Shown here: positions 1 to 10,279 of the stretch, in pieces
Numbering within the stretch: the stretch's first letter is position 1
Layout of the letters: each line of letters opens with the position of its first letter
Made by a program: the position numbers and the translations under genes
Assembly: GCA_009760855.2 (NCBI GenBank)
Contig: WPIO01000018.1
Coordinates: forward strand, 5,070,001-5,134,000
Direction: 5' to 3'
Source of the DNA: Cristatella mucedo
Taxonomy: Eukaryota; Bryozoa; Phylactolaemata; Cristatellidae
Length of the DNA: 64,000 bases
The notes under the pieces: generated by a model
Databases searched by the model: none
What the model was told of the DNA's origin: nothing
The model's input: only the letters and a program-made list of their open reading frames with translations

Positions 1-669
1 GGTGCTGCTGGTAGCAGGATGATCACTGATTCAAGGCCATTCCCCCAAGCAGAGGCAAAGCCATGATTGGATCACTGGGCTGTATGGGTCTGGGGCGTCC
101 CAGCTGCTGCCAAAAGCAAAAACTGGCCAATCGGAGAGGCCATTTCGTTATATTTTGTCAGCTATAGAATGAATTTGATTATGTAGCTGTAGAATGAGTG
201 TGGCCGCCGCCGGTGGAATGTAGATGGTTTACATTGCAGCACGGTTTCTTGCCATCCCATGCCGTTCCATGGACCGAGCCAGGCCGAGTGTCGAGCAGTC
301 CGGCCAAGCAGCGTCAAAGGGTCAAGCGCCACCCACATGCCGCCCGGCCAGGCCAGTAAGACTCGGCTCCTACCTCCCAGGCAGCCGTCACGCCTTGCCA
401 CCACCCTGGCTTGACCAATGCTCTCACGAGGCCACTCAAGTTGATCTCGGCCATCGTAAAGCAGCAGCAGCAGCAGCAGCAGCTCTGACTCCAATGGGGC
501 TAGCGCTGCCTGAGAGCAGCAGCAGCACGGAAGAAGCTCCAGCAGCCAGGCAGTGATATCGCGACCGGCCGGACCTCCGGCCGAGTGCCCTCACCGAGGC
601 AGGTGCTCAGCTTATCCGGCTTATCAGCCGGCGGACCGGAAGTTGGTGGTGCAGGAAGCCTTGGGAGTA

Positions 670-1012
670 AGTATCTCAGATGGGTCAATCCCGGAGCAAG
701 AGAGCGGAGAGCAGTAGAAGTGAGTGACAGAATTGTGAAGTCGATGCACAGTACACAGATGGGAAGCGTGGTCTGGTCGCAGGAAAGCCGTGCCCAGAGT
801 GGCACACAGCGTTCACTGCAGAGGTCACTGTACTTCGTCATCGCTTTGCTGCCTACGGTGACCAGAGTAACAGGAAGTCCAGGAAGGATGCTACAGACGC
901 ATGGAGCAACTCAGATGTGGTCATCCCTATCTAAGCAAGCCCATATTGTGAATAATAATCCATAGCTGACAGTAGGCAGGATTGACTGAGAAGCTAAAGT
1001 GGTCACCTTGCA
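670..1012 (-). mobile_element. Old LINE-A fragment
   Basis: The stretch is a diverged minus-strand copy of the LINE-A RT C-terminal region. It shares GTGAGTGACA...GAAGTCGATGC, then CTATCTAAGCAAGCCC and TAGGCAGGATTGA, in the same order as better copies at 17.6-17.9 kb and 45.0-45.3 kb. It is the most decayed copy I could place. Confidence 0.55.
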
Positions 1013-1842
1013 AAAGATCCTTTGATCAAAATATCATTTAGAACAGGATACCCAGATTGCATGTAGAGGCCACAAGAAATATGCTGGCCAACCCAATGTT
1101 CATTTAGTCTGTTTCATTCCTTCGTGACGCCGGGTGTGCCAGTAGCTTATTAGGTGGGTGTTATTAATTGTCATTAAATATGAACAAGTTTTCTGCCATT
1201 CTGTTTTGAATGTCAGAAATACAGGCTCGCCAGCCGGAAAAGCTGTTTAAGCTTTTCAAGCCCTGGGAATAGGCAGGAAATGAAGAACGAGAGTCTAAAC
1301 TCTCCGAATTCGTGTAATGGCGCCTGTGCGACCAAAGCCGACGGTTTCCCGGTCTCTCGTTCGTCGAGAGCTCGTTTCTTTGCTCCCCATTCGTCGTGTG
1401 AAGCTTGGCCTGAGGCCGAAATATGCTGCTTCCGGGACGGGAAATTTCGAACTTGTCCACTAACAGCGGTCGCACCATTGAATAGCAGCCGCTAGTTTGA
1501 GCTGCATCCAGATATTCGTGGCTCTGTCGCACAGCCAAAGCCTCGAACTGGTTCGGCTCGTTCCCCAAAATTCTGCAGCCGCCGCCGCCGCCGCAGCAGC
1601 TGCCGCAGCCGGACTCGAAAGCACATCGATAAGCTCAGCATTTCGATCGACTGGAAAAGACTACATAAATAATAAAAAGTTCAAGGGATTGGCCTGCAAA
1701 GAGATTTTTCTCTTGGTAAAGCGACTAACTAACCGTATTATGCATGTTGCATGTTACCACTCGCCATATGAGAAATGAACCGTGAATAAAGCATGCTATA
1801 TGGGAATGCTTTCTTCTCTTTATTAGCATATTTAAATAGCAC

Positions 1843-1895
1843 CTCGAAAGAGATTAAGTTCTCTTACGGCGCTGCGCAATATTATCATTGTTACA
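1843..1895 (+). mobile_element. LINE-A/SINE-1 3' tail remnant
   Basis: The CCTCGAAAGAGATTAAGTTC tail core is followed by a decayed (TTA)n-like end. Nothing longer of the element remains. Confidence 0.45.
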
Positions 1896-1969
1896 GAGAT
1901 TTGGTTATCTTAGGGTTCAATACGAATGTCTTATTGTTATTACCCTAGCTCTTGGTCTGCCGGTCTTAT

Positions 1970-1973
1970 GCCT

Positions 1974-2027
<54 letters not shown>

Positions 2028-2069
2028 TCTCTCTCTCCCTCCCTTCTCTCTCTCTCTCTTCCCTCTCTC
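1970..2069 (+). repeat. (CT)n microsatellite
   Basis: About 100 bp of CT with a few CC and TT breaks. Confidence 0.9.
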
Positions 2070-2399
2070 GGAGAAGAGAAGAAAACGCTGACTGAAACCG
2101 TAGAGAAGGCTGGCTGGAGGTTTTGCAGACAGCGCGGCACCGAATTAATGAGGCTCATGTAGTTTGTGTCGCAGAGGCCCGCACTCTGGTGCTGCTGCTG
2201 CTCATCAGCCCACCTTTGATGCGGTTTTGGGCACACGACTGTTTCTTGGAAGTAGGAGCTTGGGGCTGTTTCTATGAAGTATGGGGTGGGGCCTAGGAGA
2301 CAAGAGGATGACGCCCCGCAACAAGCGGAGCGAAAGCTGAAGGCTCGCAGCAGTCGAGGCGACAAGCGCTGACGAAGCTAAGCCGACTGTAGGGGGCGA

Positions 2400-3690
2400 T
2401 AATCGTGCAACCGCCGCCGCCGCCGCCGCGGAGCTTCCGCCGGCGGCGGCGGCGGCTATCGCGCGAAAACGAGCGACGGTCGCGGAAAAGCGAAAGGGAC
2501 GAGAAGTGAAAGAATCGCTGGGTCGAACGGCAAGCTCGCGAGCGAGAGCGGCGCCCTCCAGGGCGCAGCTTCCGGTTGCGGTTAGACGACGAAATCGTCC
2601 GACTGGGCGGCCGAAGGTTGCGCGCGCGCAGCCGCAGTCGGGCTGACGGGTCTCAACCGGATGCCGCTGGCCATAACCGGATGGGCGGCACTAAACGCGC
2701 CTCGCTTGCCGATGAAAAGTTTGCCCTGAGCGACTGGCGATTAGTGGTTAATTCAAGCGCAAAACCGTCGGACGCCGGACCGAAAAGAAGCCAGCCGGAT
2801 CTAGCCGAGGGGCGAGACTGCGACGTGCACGTCTGAGCAGTCCGTTCGCTTCACGCGGGGCGGCCTGAAAGCCGGGTGCGAGACAGCGAGTGCTGCAACA
2901 TTTTCCCGCGTAATCCCGTCGAGTTGGGCACCATCGCGATGCGCCGCCAAAGCGCGCTAGCCGAGGCGTGCGAAAGATCGAGAGAGCGCCCGCCCGCCCC
3001 GCCAATGCGCGTTCGCGAGCTCGCCGAACGCTCGCCGTTCGCGAGCTCTGCGCGCCACTTCCGACTTCGCCCTCGCAGACCGGCATGTCCGGACCGACCT
3101 GGGTGCGTGAGGCTGGTCGCAAAATTGGACGCGGCGGAGGAGCAGCAGCAGCAGCCGCCGGGGCGCGGCCGATTGCACGATTGACGCACTGCGCTGCACG
3201 ACAATGGCGACAATCCGCTGCGGCCTCGGCTCGTATTACCACCGCCCGCCGACGCTAACCGGAGGCAGACGCATTTGCACTGGCTGCACCGGGGGAGTGC
3301 CGATCCGCGTAATTGATCTCTTCCGAGGGCGTCCGCGATGGGACGGACGGCTGCGCTGGCGAGCGAGTTTTAAGCCCTGCGTCGGCGGAGCGGCAATGAA
3401 CCCCTAAGCGGTAGCCGCGGCTGGATCTCGCGCGCGCGCGTGCGGCGCCCGCCTACGACCGGGCGGCGACGGCGATTGGTCGGATCGCCGAGCCATGGCC
3501 GCCTGTTCAGGCAGTCGCTCATCTGCATCCCTTTGTTCCACGCAGTCCCTTTCGCACCCGGGCGGCGACGACCTGCGCACGACGCGCCGGAAGCCGCCCG
3601 TACAGGCCTACCGCAGCCGGCAGCGGCTCGCGGACCGGGGGGGGGGGGGGGGGAGCTCGCAGCGCGGCGCCAGTAGGAAGGAGACAAATG
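2400..3690. other. CpG-dense block, no gene assigned
   Basis: It is very rich in CpG, with a (CCG)6/(CGG)n hairpin at 2411-2456 and a G17 run at 3637-3653. Short open frames exist on both strands but none resembles a known protein. It may be a promoter or 5' UTR of an unseen gene. Confidence 0.4.
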
Positions 3691-3691
3691 C

Positions 3692-3756
3692 GACTCCTCT
3701 GCTCTTGACGAGTGGTCAACCTCTGGCTTCCAACACGACAAACCAGAGAGAGAGAG

Positions 3757-3796
<40 letters not shown>

Positions 3797-3849
3797 GAGA
3801 GAGAGAGAGAGAGAGGGGAGAGAGAGAGAAAGAGAGAGGTAGATGGTGG

Positions 3850-3904
<55 letters not shown>

Positions 3905-3970
3905 CTACTCTTGACGAGTGGTCAACCTCTGGTTTCCAACACGACAAACCAGAGAGAGGAGAGAGAGAAA

Positions 3971-4019
<49 letters not shown>

Positions 4020-4033
4020 GAGAGAGAAAGGGT

Positions 4034-4075
<42 letters not shown>
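3692..4075 (+). repeat. Duplicated unit with (GA)n tracts
   Basis: A ~56-bp segment (CTCTTGACGAGTGGTCAACC through ACGACAAACCAGAG) occurs at about 3697 and again at about 3904. Each is followed by 120-150 bp of (GA)n with GGGGAGA and GGTGGGYGAG interruptions. The whole is a two-copy compound repeat of about 208 bp period. Confidence 0.85.
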
Positions 4076-4076
<1 letters not shown>

Positions 4077-4336
4077 TAGGCGTTCAGTCCGGTGTGCATC
4101 GGCTGACGCGTGCTCACAGGCTGCACTACCGCGCTGCTCTCGGATGCTGAGTCTCGGATTGAGAGAGGGAGGAGCGCTGTCGCACGATCGCACGATGGCG
4201 GGCTCTATCTAGGTCGCTCTATCTAGGTCGCTGCCAAGTCCGGCTAAACGCGGAGCTGGGCGCTGTCTCTTACGGCCTTTACATCTCTCTTCTCCGGTCT
4301 CTGCTTTTCCGCCTACTTCCACCTAACCCTGCCTCA

Positions 4337-4337
<1 letters not shown>

Positions 4338-4388
<51 letters not shown>
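4338..4388 (+). repeat. (CT)n microsatellite
   Basis: About 25 CT units, 260 bp after the (GA)n block and complementary to it. Confidence 0.95.
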
Positions 4389-4390
<2 letters not shown>

Positions 4391-4559
4391 CGTCTACCAC
4401 TATCCTCTCTCACAATCTCTCACACTCATCTGCTCCCCGTCCTCTCACTCTAACTCTCACTAGTTCTCTCTCCCTCTCTTTCCGAATCACTCGTGTTCGG
4501 TGTACATCGGCGCGTACGTGCGTACGCGGGCGCTCGCCGCACGCGCTTGTGCCTAAGTG

Positions 4560-4893
4560 CACTCGCATCATTTAGCCATACCTCGTACGTGCCTCGAGAG
4601 ACGTGCCTTTAGATCGTATGCTCCCAAAGCCTGGAACTCACTACCGACGCACGTCACAACGTGCCCTGACATGACGACATTTAAAACGAAGCTTAAAACA
4701 CGCCTGTTATTACTGCATTTGGTGGGCCTTCGTGATTCGTCCTTCGTGTGCACGTGCCTGTCTGCTTACACTGTGCGTGCTGCTTGCGACATTACCAGCA
4801 ATCATTTGGTAATGCCTTCTATACACATCTGTAGAGTGCCTAGAAAGAGATTCAGTTCTCCGATGGTGCTATATAAGTATATTATTATTATTA
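4560..4893 (+). mobile_element. LINE-A 3' fragment
   Basis: The plus strand reads the LINE-A C-terminal end ([15 protein letters not shown], then a LKTRLL-like end) and a 3' UTR closing with the stem-loop and (ATT)n. It marks the left edge of the CpG-rich block. Confidence 0.75.
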
Positions 4894-5528
4894 CGTGCGA
4901 GTATCCACTGCGGTCGCAGATCCGCTCAGGCCTCGCGGCTGCCGCACCGCCCCGAGACGGCGGGGCACCTCGACGCCGGGGTCACGATCGTCCTGCAGCG
5001 AGTGCGTCGGTTGCGGCGGAGATGAGTATCAATCTCGGGCTGCGACGATTAAAAACAGACTCCACGAAGTCCGGCGTCGTGTCCGCCTCGGAGGCACTAG
5101 CGGTGGCGACGGACGGCGCGGCGGCCGCCGCTCGCTAAGTCGACGCCGACGATAGAGATCGTGAGCGACGCGGCGAGCGAGTACAGGCCGCCGCCGGCAC
5201 GCGCGAGACTCACGCGAGACTCGAGCTCGAGACACGCACGAGAGACACCGCAGCGACGTGCTCGCGAGTCTCGCTCGCTTCGTTGAGGCGCCCAGCCATC
5301 CTCGCCACTGCCGCCGCCGCCCGCGCGGGTCCAACGGGCCGAGCAAAGCCGGCGCGGCCCGACCGGCCCGGCCGCCGAGCGTCATGCAGGAAAATGGTGC
5401 GTCTCGCTCTCTTTGCGTGCCGCACCTCACTCACGCCGCCGCCTCCCCCTCCCCCCTCCCGAACGCCGCCGAGCATGCGATCGACCAAAGGGGCGAATCG
5501 ACTGAAGAGGCGAAGCCAAGCGGCTTCA

Positions 5529-5635
5529 CCGCCTGGCGGTCGTCTTAGTATGCGACCGCCAGGCGGAGCCACGAACGAACGAGCCGCGAGCCGTCGATCG
5601 ATGCAAGCGAGACGCTCTCCAGGAGAGCGTCTCGC
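5529..5635. repeat. Two adjacent perfect hairpins
   Basis: CCGCCTGGCGGTCG (5529-5542) pairs with 5553-5566 across a 10-base loop. GCGAGACGCTCTCC (5607-5620) pairs with 5622-5635 across a single A. Confidence 0.9.
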
Positions 5636-7679
5636 GCGCGGAGCGCCGCGCGCGAGCCGAAGGGGACGCTACCCGCGGCTGGCGGCTGCAGGCAGCAACG
5701 GCGGCGTCAGGAGGAGCGCGCGACCGGCGACGCATTGCTCGCCTCGCCACTTCCGTCCCTTCCGCTTCTCTCCAGCCTCGCGTTCGGTCGCGCGGCGCTC
5801 CGCTGCTTCGCTGCTTCGCGCTTTCGGCCGGTCGTGTTTGTTCTGGCCGCTGCCGCCGCTCTCCGCGTCCAGCCGCGCGTGAATGCACTTCAGTGGCGGT
5901 CTTTGAGCGCTGCCGCCTCGCCAGGCGTGCGGTCGAAACGCGGCGGCCGAAAGCGAAACTCCTGTCGCCGGCCACTCGACCGCCGCCCCCCCCCGACGAT
6001 CCGCGGCCCACTTTCGCGGGCGGCGCGCCACTCGGGCGATGGAGCCGAGCGTGGCGGAAGTCGGGAGGAGCAAGTGGGGAGTTGGGGTGCGCGAGTGCGA
6101 GCGCTAGCTAGCTCGCTCGTGCGCCATCACGCTCCGCATCGCCGCGCCGCACGCCCGCGCGCGAGGGTTAACCAGGCCGCTCGAGGCCGACTCGACGGGC
6201 GGACGAGCGGGCTTTCAATGCGTCCGCCCGCGCCGAGCGTTGCGCACGCGGCGCGAGCGAGCGACGACGCAGGTTGCGCAACCGGCGTAGCCCGACGACG
6301 CGTTTGCCGGAAGCGCAAGAGAGTGAGAGCGAGAGAGCGAGCTCCGGGAGCCGCTCTGCGGGCGGGCGCTCCTCCGCACGGCGACCGCAGTCCAATGGCC
6401 GCGGCGGCCGAGCGTTCTCCGCCGTGGCCGCCGCGAGCGCAGCAGAGGCAGAGCGCAGCGTCGGAGGCCGCGAGCTCTGCGAGTAGCGATTAAGTCGTCG
6501 GATTACGATCGGTCGCACACTTGAGACGCTGCCTCCGCCGCTGTCGCAGCCGCCACCTTCGTCGCATCGCCGCTCGCTGCCGCGAGAGCGGGCCTCCGCG
6601 CGCATTGGTCGCCGCCTCTGCGTTTTCGCGGCCTCCGTCCCCTGCGGGAATGCGGACGGCAAACTGTTATCGCTCCGCTGCCGCCCAGTGCGCCGCCCGG
6701 CAATCGTGCGGTCGGGCGAGAGAGGACGCCGTCTCAACGATCGGCTCCCGAAAAAGCAGCGAAGCTGTGCTCGCTGTGCTGCCTCCGCCTCTACCGCGCG
6801 GCGAAGCGGCACACGGCCCGCGGGACGCCCTTCGGGACGCGTTCCATCGCGAGCGAAAATAGCTCGGAGCGCGCCTGTCCGCGCAGCTCCGAGCGAGCGC
6901 GACCGGCGCGAGTGCTGCCTCCTTTCGCCGCCCACGTCCGGACGTATTGACGTCGCCAGCAGCCGCGCGACGTCAAGACGAGCCGACGTGCGGCGCTTTT
7001 ATCAGCACGCCTACTTCCCGGGAGAGGGGCGGGTGGGCGGGTGGCGCCGCGAGGCCGAGGCCGAGCGCTCGCGAGTCTCGCTGCTGCTGGCCGCCGCCGC
7101 CGCCGCCCGCGCGCGGACGCTGCCGCAGGGAGCAGTCGCCGCGCCGAGCCGTGCCGCGGGGACGCGTCTCGGAGCCGTGGGGACGCGACTCCTTTTGTCT
7201 GGCGTCTGTTCAGGTTCCTTACGCGTCGAACTTGCGCGAACGATCGTCTCGCCCGCGACGGCGGTTGGATGTTGAGCGCAGCACAATGCGGCGGCGGCAG
7301 CAGGTCTCAGGCCGCCGCTGTATTTGAACAACTACGGTATCAATTATAAAGCCCGTCGTTATAGAAACGCCGCGGCTCGCCGGAACAGCGGCGCTACGCT
7401 CGCGAAGCGGATGCGAAGCTCTTGAGGTCGCGCTGTCGAAGCGACTTCACGATCGGCTCGACTCGGAGAGCGGGGATGGGGAGGGGTGGAGAGGGGTGGG
7501 TGGGGCGGCGGGGTGGGGGCAAACGAGCTCGGTCGGGTTCTGACTGTTCATCGGGCGGTCGCGAGCCGGTGAGCCGGCGGCGAACGGCCGACGCTGGCGC
7601 AGGCGGCGTTTCGGCGCACTGCGATGGACGGCGAGCGCCGTCCCCTCCTCCCCCCCCCCCGTCCCGCCAGCAGTCACTC

Positions 7680-7719
7680 GCGGGCACCCGCGGCAGCCGC
7701 TGTTGCCGCGGGTGCCCGC
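7680..7719. repeat. Perfect 16-bp hairpin
   Basis: GCGGGCACCCGCGGCA (7680-7695) is the exact reverse complement of 7704-7719, with an 8-base loop. Confidence 0.9.
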
Positions 7720-7829
7720 AATCGACTCCTCGGCCGCCGCCGCAGTTCTGCGTCATTTCAAAGCGGGTCCTCAATGCCACCCGGATATCCAGCCGAATGC
7801 AGGGCCAGGGTGCTGCTGCGCGGGGCGCT

Positions 7830-7990
7830 CCCAGAACTTCCGGCGCCGCTGAGCGGCGGCCCCCTCTCCGCGCTCTCTCGCGCGCGGCTGTGTACTTCCG
7901 CTTTACGACTTCCGGCACAGCCGCGAAGACTTTACGACTTCCGGCGAAGCCGCGAAGGCTGGGCCGTCGCACGCTCGAGCGCTTTTTAAG
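7830..7990 (+). promoter_or_regulatory. Orphan CpG promoter and first-exon donor
   Basis: Four CTTCCG(G/C) cores lie within about 110 bp; two sit in a 29-bp tandem repeat (7901-7929, 7930-7958). The sequence then reads TTTTTAAG followed by GTGAGT at 7991, a consensus splice donor. This looks like an ETS-driven first exon. I could not find the rest of the gene. Confidence 0.35.
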
Positions 7991-8130
7991 GTGAGTCGGA
8001 GCTCGAGCCGTGTTCGGCGCGCCGCCAGCATTCGTCTAGCGCCAGATTGAGCTAGAAGCAGTGCAGAGTCGGGAAGTGAACGGCACAGGCGGCCAAGGAC
8101 GGCTGGAAGGAAGGAAGGGAGTGCACGACT

Positions 8131-9928
8131 CGGCAGCAGCCGGAAGTGTCCGGAGGTAATGAGTCGTCGAGGCCAAAGAGGGAAAGCGTCAGTGAAGCTT
8201 CAATGAATGTTGAGTTATTGGAGGAGGACGTACTGGGAGGAGGACGGACTCAAGGAAATGAAGAAGCGGAAGCGGCCGTTCCCAGCATTCCCAGTTCGCG
8301 GCGGCACTCCGGTGCACGCGGTGCGGCGGCCGCAGAGCGTCAGAATGGAAAAGTCGGAAAGTCCGCGTCCGCTCTTCGACGGGAAGACACTGCTCTCCCG
8401 CTCGTGGCGACACGCGACCGCTAAAATTCCTCGGATTTAAAGACCGACGCGACGGCCGTACTTGGCGTAATTTTTGGAGCAGCGACGTTCCGAGGATATT
8501 GTGCGCCCGGCGACGAGCTACGCAGATGGCGCCCGCAGACAAGAAGGCGGCCGCGGGCAATCGCTCGTGGCCATAGTCAAAGATGGCGGCGCTGTACAGC
8601 GAGCACTCGATGACGACGACGACGCTCTCGCCGGGTGCCTCCGGAGCTAGAGAGCGCAGCCGCTGACGTCAGCAGCCACGCCCGGTCGCGCGACGAGCCA
8701 GTAGTTAGGTCGCACAGCAGAGAGCCAGCCGATGCCCAACACCGACAGTTTATTCCCAACTCACGGAGCCCAAGAGCCCACGGCTCCCCTCGGCCCCTGC
8801 TCTCCCTCGACTCCCCTTCCACTCCCCTGGTTGACCCCGATGATTCATCGAGGACCACAGCAGTGACCGACCCTGATGGTGAATCCACCAGCTGGTTACA
8901 GGCCAGTGTCCGTGCCACATCACAGGCGGACCACAGCAGTGCACCGGCCCCTCTCGGTGGTGCTTCTAACAGCTCACCAGTGGCTTATCAGAGGAGCCTG
9001 CATACAATACATACATACATACATACGTACATACGGACAACAGAGCCGCCGCTCGATCTCGGCGCTTCGTCTGACGGCTCGCGGCGATCGGTCCGCCAGG
9101 CCTTGGGACGATAATATTGTTATTTTACGGTCAGTTTTCAAATCTAGCTGGAAATATATTTATATTTTCATGCCAAACAAATACAACATGCTACTATTGC
9201 AATTGTATACAGCTACACTATTTTGTCATTGTCATAGAAGCAAATACAATACGTTAATATGCATTTTCGATTAAATTGTTGTCGAATGTTGATTGCAAAA
9301 CAGTTTTTGCTTTAATCTCTAACATCAGTGACTCAATATTCCTCCTCGTCCTCGTCAGTTCCGTTTCCGTTTCTCACCTTCTTCCGTTTCTTCGTCACTC
9401 ACACGACGCCTATAGCTGCCAGCGCCAAACTCCACAGATCTCTTTTTTGCTCGAGGGAAACCAAAGCTTCAAGCGTGCACACTTGCAGATTTCGACGTTT
9501 CTGAGCAAATATCTGCTTGCTCAGGGAGAACTACGTTCAACGACATTCGACGTCGGCAGCTGAAACTTGGTAGCTGACGTCCAGCCGATGCGGGTGCCTG
9601 TTGCAGCCTGCTCTCGCTTCAACATACGCTCGGTCAAGGAAAGGCTGAATTAGCCCATTTTTTCAGAACCGTCGCCACTGGATTGCGGTTTTAACAGCGA
9701 GTGAACGATGGCAGTTTCATCGCAATCCATTTGACTTTCGCTCCGATTCTGGATCTTGATGGTGGCCGTCCCACACACACACGACTGTGAACAATGTCTG
9801 CACCAGTTCCCAGGTACTTCTCGAAGTCGAATGATGGAAACGATGCAATCGATGACTGGGAAAAAGACACGTGATTCTGCGGCGATGGTTCCATCGTGAG
9901 CTTGATGTTCGAGAATAGAAGACCCCCA
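8131..9928. other. Unassigned; possible start codon at 8583
   Basis: AAGATGGCGGCG at about 8580 combines a YY1-type element with an ATG in good context, but the frame ends after 27 codons. AATAAA on the minus strand (about 8751) is followed by sequence like an mRNA or LTR end. (CATA)n lies at about 9003. Otherwise nothing was recognised. Confidence 0.3.
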
Positions 9929-9987
9929 CCTCCTCCTCCTCCTCCTCCTCCCCCTCCTCCTCCTCCTCTTCCCCCTCCTCCTCACCC
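9929..9987 (+). repeat. (TCC)n tract
   Basis: Imperfect (TCC)n, pyrimidine-only on the plus strand, followed by G11 at 10019-10029. Confidence 0.9.
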
Positions 9988-10213
9988 TCCTTGAGCCGTC
10001 GCCGTCGACGCCGCCGTCGGGGGGGGGGGCGACTCTTAAAAGAAGGTGGCTAGAGCACTGCCCGGAGCAGAGGCCGGAGCTAATCCGTTGAGTTAATCAT
10101 CATCGATCAACCAAAACCTAAGAAGACGCCAGCGACTGTCATTCGAAATTTTGCCAAGCCATAAGATTAATCGATGCAAGTAAATGACGGTCTTTACTTT
10201 TACCACGCCACTC

Positions 10214-10216
<3 letters not shown>

Positions 10217-10264
<48 letters not shown>

Positions 10265-10277
10265 TTTCTCTCTCTCC
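10217..10277 (+). repeat. (CT)n microsatellite
   Basis: About 30 CT units with TT breaks. Confidence 0.93.
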
Positions 10278-10279
10278 CA

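Larger units (their letters stand above)
4894..7829. other. CpG-dense block, no gene assigned
   Basis: This is the largest CpG-rich stretch. Open frames of 100-250 codons occur on both strands because stop codons are rare in such composition; their Arg/Ala/Pro-rich products are not recognisable. ATGCAGGAAAATG followed by GTGCGT (about 5383) could be a short first exon. The hairpins here are listed separately. Confidence 0.4.

Noticed and set aside
5283-7327. Open frames of 100-255 codons in CpG-rich DNA on both strands
   Set aside because: Arg/Ala/Pro/Ser-rich, overlapping on both strands, no recognisable domain and no consistent splice pattern. GC-rich DNA gives such frames by chance.
8635-9114. 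159-codon open frame
   Set aside because: It runs into the (CATA)n repeat, has low-complexity Ser/Pro composition, and no similarity I can recognise.
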